Positions 22,440 through 31,196 of a stretch of DNA of 64,000 bases are shown piece after piece. Where the stretch lies: contig NC_056748.1 of assembly GCF_019279795.1 (NCBI RefSeq), forward strand, positions 695,142,683 to 695,206,682. The letters run 5' to 3'. The stretch comes from Protopterus annectens (lineage: Eukaryota > Chordata > Ceratodontiformes > Protopteridae). Position numbers and translations under genes: made by a program. How positions within the stretch are numbered: position 1 is the first letter of the stretch; each line of letters starts with the position of its first letter. A model generated the notes under the pieces. That model was not told the origin of the DNA. It did not search any database and saw nothing but the letters and a program-made list of their open reading frames with translations.

Positions 22440-23668
22440 CCCAAAAGCCTATTAGGCAAGCCCCTTATAGAGTGCCTGAGTGAGTCAAACAGACTCTGAG
22501 GGAGGAGGTACAGGAGATGTTGGAACTAGGGGTGATTCAAGAGTCCAACAGTTCCTGGGCCTCCCCAGTGGTGCTTTTGCCAATGGACTACAGGAAATTA
22601 AATAGTCACACAGAGTCAGATGCTTACCCCATGCCTAGGACAGAGGAGGCCCTAGAGCAGCTGGATGGGGCTGTGTATCTTAAAACCATTGATCTTACCA
22701 AGGGTTAGTGGCAGGTGCCCTTGACTCCCAGTGCTAGAGAGAAGTCAGCCTTTGTGACTCCCTTTGGCTTGTATGAGTTCACAAAGATGCCCTTTGGGAT
22801 GAAGAATGCCCCATCAACTTTCCAGAGGCTAGTAGATCATATCCTATTAGGGGCAGGAGGGTTTGCCCTTGCTTACCTGGATGATATTGCTATCTACAGC
22901 CATTCCTGGCCAGAGCACCTTCAGCATGTCAGGGAAGTGCTGGGCAGACTACAGAGGGCAGGGTTGACCAGTAAGCTGAGCAAATGTCAGGTGAGTATGG
23001 CAGAGGTCCCCTACCTTGGACATAGAGGTGGGAGTGGTAAGATAAGGCCAGAACCTGCCAAAGTGGAAGCCATTCAGGCATGGTCTGCACCTGTTACTAA
23101 AAAGCAGGTGATGGCATTTTTAGGGACAGCAGGGTACTACAGAAAGTTTGTCCCCAGTTATAGTACCATAGCTGCTCCCCTCACAGACCTGACAAGGAAG
23201 AACATGCCAGATAAGGTAGTGTGGACCCCAGCATGTGAGCAGGCATTCCAGAAGCTAAAAGAACCTTTGGGAGGACCCCCTGTGTTAGCCAGTCCGGATT
23301 ACAGCAAATAATTTGTTGTGCAGGTGGATGCTTCGAACCATGGGGTGGGGGCTGTACTTAGCCAGATTTCTTCAGAGGGAGAAGAGCACCCAGTGGTCTG
23401 TCTCAGTCGTAGGCTCCAACCCAGGGAGGAATGCTATGCAGCTGTAGAAAAGGAATGTCTAGCCATAGTGTGGGCACTGCAGAAACTTCAGTCTTATCTG
23501 TATGGAAGGAAATTCACTGTTATGACAGATCACAACTCCCTAACATGGTTAAACAGAGCCAGCCAGCAAAATCCCAAGTTGCTAAGATGGAGCCTGGGGT
23601 TGCAAGCATATGATATGTCCGTGCAGCACTGCAGTGGGATCAGCAATGCCAATGCAGATGGGCTGTGA
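22440..23668 (+). pseudogene. Gmr1 reverse transcriptase and RNase H (fossil)
   Basis: RT segments are MLELGVIQESNSSWASPVVL, then TPFGLYEFTKMPFGMKNAPS, the catalytic LAYLDDIAIYS (near 22875) and TAGYYRKFVPSYSTIAAPL. RNase H follows with QVDASNHGVGAVLSQ (23320), YAAVEKECLAIVWAL and TDHNSLTWL. It ends about 100 bases before the 3' LTR, so nothing lies downstream where a normal Ty3 element would have integrase. The copy is broken. Confidence 0.9.
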
Positions 23669-23754
23669 AGACAGGGAACGAGGTAAAGTATACTCAGACC
23701 TCACTCCCTCAAGCAGCATTTATCAAGGGTCACTTGAAAAACTAGCTTGAGTTC

Positions 23755-23768
23755 TTCGGGGGGGGGTA
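23755..23768 (+). promoter_or_regulatory. Polypurine tract of the Gmr1-type element
   Basis: A run of about ten G followed by ta abuts the TGTGAA start of the 3' LTR. This is the standard position for the plus-strand primer. Confidence 0.75.
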
Positions 23769-25074
23769 TGTGAAGATTGGGTGAAGATAGGTGAAGGCTG
23801 CCAGCCTAGCCAGATAGAAATTTGGAGATAATTCTGCCATTTGGAAATGTTAATGCAAACCAGAGGCTTGTGTCTTAAATGGTATAAATAGTGTTACATG
23901 TGGAACTGGAAAAAAATGTAACAACAGTGCACTCTACTGACCAAGTGAAGCATGTTGTGACCCTTTGATGTTAAGACTTGGAGGCAATAAGTCTAGAGTG
24001 AGGCATCCTACCTATTGTTTTAAGGCCAGAGTTCATGGCCAGAATGTGCATGCATAAATGTCCTTTATTGCTCTGGTTTCTGCCCAGAGGTGAAGAATGT
24101 AAATGTAGTTTCTGTTAAGCTGGGAACCCAGGGAAGTGTGAAGAATGATGTAATGTGAACCAGGAATGTGATTTTAAAAACAGAACCAGAGAGCATTAAG
24201 CATTTTTGTCTTGACTATCCAACTCACCAGCACTGTTTTGCTCTATATGTAAGTTTATCTTAAACTTGTGTTTTCTCTTAGAAATAGCTAGAAACTAGAA
24301 GGATTAGACTGTGTTTTTCTGTGATGTCAGAACTGTACTACTGAATTATTTTAAGTATTTCTCTGTGATCTCTGAACTCTTGACTAGCACTGTGTAGTAA
24401 AAAGTATTGTCTTGGGTTTTTAATTATTTATTATTAAATATTTTGAACCCTTTCAACTGTGGCTGTTTTTGTAGAGATAATTTAAGCTCTTTAGTGTACT
24501 TGCATGCCTTTGGTAAAATTGTACAAAGCCATAATAGCTTTAGCCCTGGGCTATACTACCAATTGGATAATAATATTGCACAGTAATAATTGGACACCCT
24601 TTTAAGGACCTTTGAGTAGCTGATAAATATTAGTGGGTATTGGCAGCTGGTACTACCATATAGTCTGGAAAAAAGGGGCACATCTGGAGAACCTGTGCCA
24701 GCCTTCCCTAGGAGTGTCTGTGTGGTTGTATAAACTCTTCTCAAAGTGTGTGTGTGTGTGTGTGTATGTGTCAGTCAGCTACTTGGGCAGGGACACAAAG
24801 CACTGGTTGGACAGAGAGGATGCTGGAGGTTTTAGCTTGCCCACTAGGCTGAGATCTGGACCCTATAGCTGTGCTAGTGGGGAGTATTATTGGGGACCTG
24901 GAGAGCAAGGGAGCAACCAGCCCCGGACTGACTGTGATCTTTGTGTACTCTTAAGGGAAACTGCACTTTACTGCGTGCATTTGTTATCATTTCCTCCTAT
25001 ATGAGATGCCCTTACTAGTGTTAGTGGTGAGGATTGAGGCTCCTTAGTTGCTGGGCCAGGGCACGGGTGTCACA
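23769..25074 (+). repeat. 3' LTR of the Gmr1-type element
   Basis: It begins TGTGAAGATTGGGTG and ends gggtgtcaca. It aligns with 8725-10019. A GT microsatellite at about 24745-24768 is expanded relative to the 5' LTR, and a 33-base segment at 24279-24311 is inverted. Confidence 0.9.
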
Positions 25075-25314
25075 AGGGGAGCATCTGGGTGTCTCACTGT
25101 GGAGTCTCCTATGACTAGTACATTAGGTTTTATGGTGTTACACCTTGTGAGCATTTTTGTGGAGACACTGGTGTGTGTTATATGTTGTGTTTTTTTTTTG
25201 TTTTTGCACTGTTGTGTGTGTAAGTGGTTTCTATTTGGGAGGCCTCTGATTTTTTTGGTAAGCTACTAGTGAGTACGTCTGTATATGTGAGTTTGTGTGT
25301 CTTGTCTTTATTTG

Positions 25315-25349
<35 letters not shown>

Positions 25350-25565
25350 CACGCGTGCATGTGTGTGTGCTAAGTTTGGTATTTGATTTGTCCTTATGCG
25401 AGAGTCTTGCCTCCAGTTTCACAGTGTAACTATATCTCTCACATAAAGTATTTGTTTGTTTCATGAGTAAATGGTCAGTATACATGAGAAAGCTGCTACA
25501 TTGCCTCAGGATGCCCATGTCCATCAGACTGGCCAGAGAGATGATGGAAAACTGGCCGTTCATGA
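25075..25565 (-). pseudogene. CR1-A ORF1, N-terminal part
   Basis: The minus-strand protein has MGILRQCSSFLMYTDH..LCERYSYTVKLEARLS (about 25530-25395), the zinc-finger-like and coiled-coil start of CR1 ORF1 with some cysteines lost. The esterase start NTIKPNVLVIGDSTVRH lies near 25140-25085. GDS is the nucleophile block of SGNH/GDSL esterases. A long alternating GT/GC tract at 25316-25369 interrupts the linker. The esterase continues at 8724 beyond the Gmr1 element. Confidence 0.85.
25316..25369. repeat. Alternating GT/GC/AC tract (Z-DNA prone)
   Basis: About 15 GT units are followed by gcgcgcgcacgcgtgcatgtgtgtgtgc. It is almost purely alternating purine-pyrimidine over some 54 bases, with a GC-rich centre. 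Confidence 0.9.
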
Positions 25566-26582
25566 TGGCAGGTTCTTACTGTATGTTTTATTAGGAAAGG
25601 GAATGGGTTAATTTGACAAGACTTTGCTGGTAGCTCTGAGTCTACAAGAGGGACCTATACTTTGTGTAGGCTAAGGTTGACAATAAGACAGTGCTGCTCA
25701 CTGCGCAACTGAGTTGCTGCTAGAGCACCAGAAAACCTTGGAAGGATTTCACTGACAGCTCTTTACAGAAAAAACTGAGCTTCAAGGCTTTTGCATTTGT
25801 ACAGGGCACTGCTAAGTGCCCTTCAGTGAAGAGCATCACCTCGCAAACGCAAGGCTTAAATATAAGCAAAGATAAATAAGTTTTAAGCTAACTGTCAATC
25901 AGAAAAGCACACAGTAAGCTTTTCGCCAGCAATCCCCAAGTCAGACAGGTTAGATCAGCACACTTTTGCCACTACAGTGCAGAAAAAAAACATTATTAAT
26001 GTAGAATGGCAGGTTTGAAACCCAAGTGTAACAAGACCACACAAACTACCTACAATGGCCCTATCAGATACAGTGTAATACATTGCAATTAACTATTTAA
26101 AGCGGCAGTAGACAGTACTTTTTTTTAATAAAGTGGAGAAAAAAACAACAAAATTTAAGAAACTGCTAAAATACAGTCAAAATTTATAAGATAAGTGCAA
26201 CAAAATATTTATTTTTCTTTTTTCAGTAATGGATTGCTCCAGATGAAAGCAGATTCTCAGCAATCTGTAGCAGAGTTGCCAAATGACAAGCAGCTCTGAG
26301 TATCTGTGTTTTATTTCCACCACAACAAATACCTTTAAATTCAAGTACCAAAAGACTACTTAGTAAAACTGTATTATGAGCTGTAAAAATTAATCTGCAA
26401 GATTTCTAGCCCCCACATGACCTCAGATGTCATTTATACAAATGAATTTTATTCCCATCTAATAAATGGCATAAGCCAAGTGGTCCCAACCAGACTGTAA
26501 TATATTCAGGAATATAAAAGAAACTCACTTTGGTGCAATCCCAGTATTAAGCTGCTCTAAAATGAGAGACAAAAATAATTAT
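25566..26582. other. Unassigned AT-rich DNA
   Basis: About 1 kb between the 5' end of CR1-A and the CR1-F scrap. No coding motif or known repeat was seen. The left part may include CR1-A 5' untranslated sequence. Confidence 0.4.
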
Positions 26583-26980
26583 TTGCCAGAGATGGCCTGC
26601 ATCTGCCACCCCTAGGTTTCCGGATACTGGCTAAGGCTCTTGCCACCCCTGTAGTGCCTTTTTTAGGTGGTGTTCTAAAGACCCAATTATCACCTTAACA
26701 GCTATAAATGCAGTGTTAGGGTTATGCTGCTCAACGCTAGAAGTTTAAATCTCAAGATTCACTCACTCAAAGCACTCCTCAAAATGGAGAACATTACCAT
26801 TTGTGCTGTAACGGACACCTGATTTAAAGCAGCAGAAAGCACCCCTGCGCTACCAAGCTGTAACTCATTCCACTCCTTTTGGCCCCAGAAAATGGACCGA
26901 AGCTCCAAAGACGGTGGCGTCTCCATATTCATATAAAGGATATGCACTTCCAGACTAGTAGCCCAGCATAATGCATCTTG
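26583..26980 (+). mobile_element. CR1 fragment, copy F (ORF1 end, ORF2 start)
   Basis: It contains the ORF1 end (RDGLHLPPLGFRILAKALAT-like reading near 26589-26660) and the ORF2 start (MLLNARSLNLKIHSLKALLK-like, near 26725-26790). The endonuclease start follows, where TETW has decayed. Several stops are present. Both ends are truncated. Confidence 0.75.
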
Positions 26981-27289
26981 CTGTTTTAAAAATAGTAACT
27001 CTCCACTAAACCTTAACTTTTTAAACAGGTAAAACTCAAGTTACCTACTTTCACATCTAACTTCTCTAGTACACACTGCATGCATTCTTTTCAATCTTAC
27101 CTTTAAGCATCCCTGTGACTAGCACTTTCTCTAATACCTGCTGGAAAGCACTAGGAAGCCTTAAACTCATACAAACACTGAACTCCCCTTGTTAACAAGG
27201 AGAAATTAATAGTAGGCACTAAACAGCCTATAATTGCAAAGTACCTTGCTAAGGAAAGAGCTCCTATACTTTACAAAGAAAAAGAAAAA
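26981..27289. other. Unassigned DNA before CR1-B
   Basis: About 300 bases with no recognised feature. The right end has an A-rich stretch near 27275-27292. Confidence 0.4.
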
Positions 27290-27306
27290 AAAGCCCCAAA
27301 CCAGGC

Positions 27307-28251
27307 ATGTCCAAGGGTCAGCTTCCGGTGATTTCTCCTGTCCACCTGGTGAATCTGGGCATACTGGGGCAATGCAGCAATTGCCTCATGTACACAGACA
27401 ACCCTCTCCTCCTACCACCCAACACTACAACCTGTGAGAGATGCACTTACATAGCCAAAATGGAGGCAAAGCTCTCTCCACCCAAGATTGTGCTAAACAG
27501 TCAAGAGGAGAAGGTTAACACCCACACTACACCTCAAGCAACACATAGCCCTTCTAAACCCGCACCACCAACACCCACATATAGCAACACTAAATCCACA
27601 TATGCAGAGGCCCTTAACTGTAACCTGCCCAAGCAATAAAGACCTCTGAAGCTGAAATGCAAACAAACACCAATCACAACCAATGTGTCACATAGTTCAC
27701 AACACCAGTGTGCCACTCAGCAACAGCCCCTAAGGCAAGACAATGTACCTAACACTTTAGTCATAGGTGACTCTATAGTCCGGCACACTGATGTCCCTCT
27801 CACCAGGTTGAATAAGGAGAAAATTACAGTCAGCTGCCTGTCGGGTGCCAGAATCCGCCACATAACGCATGCACTCAAGTCACTCCACAACAAGTACAAA
27901 TATGACTCTGTCATTGTCCATGTTGGAGTGAATGACTTGAGACGTACCTCCCTGGACTACATGAAAAGAGACATGGAAGAGCTCTCGGATCATGTGGCCC
28001 AGGCAGGTATGACCCTAGCCCTGAGTAGCATCCTGCCTTCGCCCAGAATGATGCCACAATATAAGAATAAAATGATTGACTTCAACAATTGGCTAAGCTT
28101 ATGGTGTCATTCAAAGGGGATCCAGTATCTGTCTGCCTGGGATGACATGATTGACAGACCACGATGCTTTGCCAGAGATGGTCTGCACCTGTCGCCGCTG
28201 GGATTCAGGTTACTGGCTAAGGCTCTTGCCACCCCTATAGTGCCTTTTTAG
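27307..28251 (+). pseudogene. CR1-B ORF1: zinc-finger-like and SGNH/GDSL esterase
   Basis: The N-terminus has a C-x2-C..C-x2-C pattern (CSNC, then CERC about 20 residues on) followed by a short helical IAKMEAKLS. A linker rich in T and P follows, with one in-frame TAA at 27637-27639. The esterase domain starts at LVIGDSIVRHTD (about 27760), with HVGVNDLRR (the N of block III) and RDGLHLSPLGFRLL (catalytic D and H), ending in VPF. CR1 ORF1 esterases may act on lipids or membranes during retrotransposition, but their exact role is unknown. Confidence 0.85.
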
Positions 28252-28294
28252 GCAAACTTCAAAGGACAAAACCACCACCGTAACAGGTACAAGC

Positions 28295-29032
28295 ATGCAA
28301 AATCTGAAGGTAATGCTACTCAATGCTAGAAGTCTAAACCTCAAAATGCACTCTCTCGAGGCACTCCTAAAAATGGAGAACATCGATATCTGTGCAGTAA
28401 CTGAGACCTGGTTCAAGGCTCCAGAGAGCACCCCTGCAATACCAGGCTACAACTCTTACCACACTTTTCGGCCACCAAACCAGGACCAAAACACTAAAGG
28501 TGGAGGAGTGTCAATATTCACCAAGGATATTCACACCACCAGGCTAGTTGGCCAACACAATGTGTCTGAAATTTTCCAAGTGCAACTAACACTAGGTAAG
28601 ACTGCAATCCAAATTGTAGCTTGCTACAGATCCCCCACCATACCCCAAGATTCTCACTACACCTTCCTAAACATACGGGAAAATATTAAGATAGAACCAA
28701 ACGCCCTAATACTGGGTGATTTTAACTACCCTGCCATTAACTGGGAAAACTACTCATGTCCCAACACCTTTGCGCAACGGTTCTTGGAATTCATAAATTC
28801 CAACGCCCTGGATCAACTAATCCATAGTCCCACCAGGGGCTCCAATATCCTAGACCTGGTCATTACCAACATGGGAAATCAATGCTCCATACCTATGGTC
28901 ACCCCCTCGTTAGTCAGGTCTGACCATAAGCTAATCACCCTTAACATCCACATCCCACCCCCACCCCCCAGTAAAGAAACCACCATAAAAACTTCTCCAA
29001 AGCCAACTTCATGCTACTCAAGTCAGAAGTGA
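28295..29032 (+). pseudogene. CR1-B ORF2 N-terminus: APE-type endonuclease
   Basis: The frame starts MQNLKVMLLNARSLNLKMHS. Motifs in order are the catalytic Glu in AVTETWF, GGGVSIF, CYRSPTI, LGDFNYPAINWE and VRSDHKLITL with the terminal catalytic His. This endonuclease nicks the target strand to prime reverse transcription. The N-terminal residue set looks intact. The frame is lost just after KTSPKPTSC near 29010. Confidence 0.9.
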
Positions 29033-29253
29033 CAAACTTCATGACACCCATGCAGACGGGAACTGAAAGTTCAACTGCTGAATCCTACACTAAGGCACTG
29101 TACGAGCACATCCACTCATGCATGAATCGTGCCATCCCAAATAGAACCAAAATGCTCTCATCCAAAAAAGGAAGCCAATCTGGTGGTCCCCTGCCATAAA
29201 CAAACTTTACAACAAAAGGAAGAAACTTTTGCAGAAAAGAGGAAATTCCCAGG

Positions 29254-30937
29254 ATGCAAAAAAACTCCCTTACTAGCCTCAGTAAGAAACTGAGATGCCT
29301 CATAAAATCCTCCAAAGCTAGTTACGAAAATAAAATTGCCAAAGATTCCAAAGACAACCACAAAGCATTCTATAACTATGTCAAGAATCTAAATGGCAAT
29401 GCTCAGATCTGCTCTGAGCTAAAACAGAATGGCATTAAATATACTGATCCGAAGGATATTGCCAATATCCTGGCAGATCGATTCAGTGCCAACTTCACCT
29501 CCCTCTCACCCCCTAAATGGCCCATCTCAATACCGGAAGATTGCCAAATTCCAGTAATAATGGCCACACAGGTACAAAACGCACTCTCTAAAGCCAAGTA
29601 TGCAGCATCCATGGGACCAGATGACATCCCGGGCTGTGTACTACATGAACTACAATATGAACTGGCACCTCACCTAAGTGTCATGTTTAATCATAGCCTC
29701 ACCTCAGGTTTCGTGCCCACTGAGTGGCGCAGAGCTACAGTTATCCCAATCCACAAGGGGGGATCCACCTTGGATCCCGGAAACTACCATCCCATCAGTC
29801 TGACAAGCCTTATCTGCAAGGCCATGGAGCGTATTATCATGGAACTTATAAACAAAGACATTGGCAACCTTCAAACACTGGACCCCACCCAGTTTGGGTT
29901 TGTGAAGGGCCGATCTTGTCTCCTGAACCTGATTGACTTCTTTGAATCAGTCTCCAGAGCCATGGACAAGGGTAAGGTGGTCCACACAGCCTATCTAGAC
30001 CTTGCCAAGGCCTTTGATACCATCCCCCACTCTGGAATCATAGATAAACTTACTAAGTTGGGCATTAATCCCTATGTCACCCAATGGGTTGCTAAATGGC
30101 TTACTGATAGAACCCACACTGTAAAAGTAGCCAACTTCAAATCCAGCTCCAGACAAGTGACAAGTGGAGTACCTCAGGGTTCAGTCCTGGGGCCGCTCTT
30201 GTTTGGCATCTACTTCTCTGAAGTACAGGTCAACACTAAGGGACTCTGGCTAACAAAGTTTGCAGATGACTGCAAACTGGGAGCCATTATTGAATCCCCA
30301 AATGATGTGGATACTCTACAAAAGGGCCTTACAGAAACAGATGCTTGGTGCCAGAGCCATGGGCTCAAGCTCAATGCCAAGAAATGTATTGTTATCCCTT
30401 TGGGAAAAACATGTATCCATGAATTACCATATAGGTGGCAGTACACTAAACACAGAAAGTGTGATAAGAGACTTAGGGACACAGGTGGACAGTGGTCTCA
30501 CCTTCGATAACCACATCGCCACAACAGTCAGGAAATCCTTCTATGTGGCACACCTCATCACGAAGGGCTTTTCATCCAGAAAAAAGGAGGTCATTGTCCC
30601 ACTGTACTCACCCCTCATTAGACCCATTATAGAATACAACGCCCCATTTGGTATGTACCTCTCAAGACATCTGCAACAACTGGAAAGGCCTCAGAAATAC
30701 CTCACTAAAAGAATCACAGGCCTAAAGCAGATGCCCTACTCTGACCGCCTTAAAAAACTCCAGCTATACTCTGTCGCATATCGTCTACTCAGAAGCGATC
30801 TCTGCTTAACATACAAGGCAATGTCAAACCCAGAGCTGTTGGACATGCTACACTTAAAGAAATCCCAATCCCTCAGAGCTACGCTCCAGGGATCTAAACC
30901 TTGTCATCACAATAAACAAAACATGCTGGAGGGATAG
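29254..30937 (+). pseudogene. CR1-B ORF2: reverse transcriptase and C-terminal domain
   Basis: The open stretch 29254-30510 has SMGPDDIPGCVL, FVKGRSCLLNLIDFFE, YLDLAKAFDTIPHSGI, SGVPQGSVLGPLLFGIYFSE and the catalytic KFADDCKLGA (30258-30290). The C-terminal domain continues in another frame (30260-30937) with VIRDLGTQVDSGLTFDNHIA, RPIIEYNAPFGMYLSRHLQQ and DLCLTYKAMSNPELLDMLHL. A frameshift near 30400 separates the two, and another lies near 30880. Apart from these, the RT residues look functional. Confidence 0.9.
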
Positions 30938-31196
30938 GTTCCTGACCCAGAGACTCCCCAGACTCTGGAATAGATTGCCCATGCATGTCAAGCAGAGTGC
31001 CTCTTTGGACCTCTTCAAGAGGAACCTTGACGATTGGATGGGAGAAAGGAAATTCACCCCAGGGATCACGTCAGTCACCCTGCTAGACAGGGGTCCAGGA
31101 AAGTAAATAATGTGGGAAGAAATAGCCAGGGAATTGTTATGGCTAGGCTTGTATAGGCCCTAGGGCTGATAGACTAGTACCAACCTATGAACCTAT

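Larger units (their letters stand above)
8725..25074 (+). mobile_element. Gmr1-type Ty3/gypsy LTR retrotransposon (fossil), with nested insertions
   Basis: A long terminal repeat element bounded by two LTRs of about 1.3 kb, each TG..CA, and by a perfect five-base target duplication AGGGG (8720-8724 and 25075-25079). Parts in order are 5' LTR, gag, protease-like, integrase, reverse transcriptase, RNase H, polypurine tract and 3' LTR. Integrase lies upstream of reverse transcriptase, the reverse of ordinary Ty3 elements and the mark of the Gmr1 group described from Atlantic cod and other deuterostomes. It is broken, with many breaks. About 9 kb of later sequence interrupts gag. By-eye LTR divergence is near one base in ten over the first 250 bases, so it is old. 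Confidence 0.9.
4309..25565 (-). mobile_element. CR1-type LINE, copy A, split by nested insertions
   Basis: A minus-strand CR1 retrotransposon. Its 3' end is near 4309-4400, matching the CR1 tail seen at 31145-31200. ORF2 runs from about 7257 down to 4450, and ORF1 from about 25565 to 25075 plus 8724 to 8281. The ORF1 reading frame runs up to the Gmr1 element on one side (GDSTVRH..L) and resumes on the other (TRQDKGR..). Intact copy B reads GDSIVRHTDVPLTRLNKEK across the same point. A V-SINE-like SINE and an L2/Rex-like LINE end lie between ORF1 and ORF2. It is old: its C-terminal third is badly eroded. Confidence 0.85.

Noticed and set aside
25178-25360. Histidine- and threonine-rich reading frames on the minus strand
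   Set aside because: They translate the GT/CA microsatellite.
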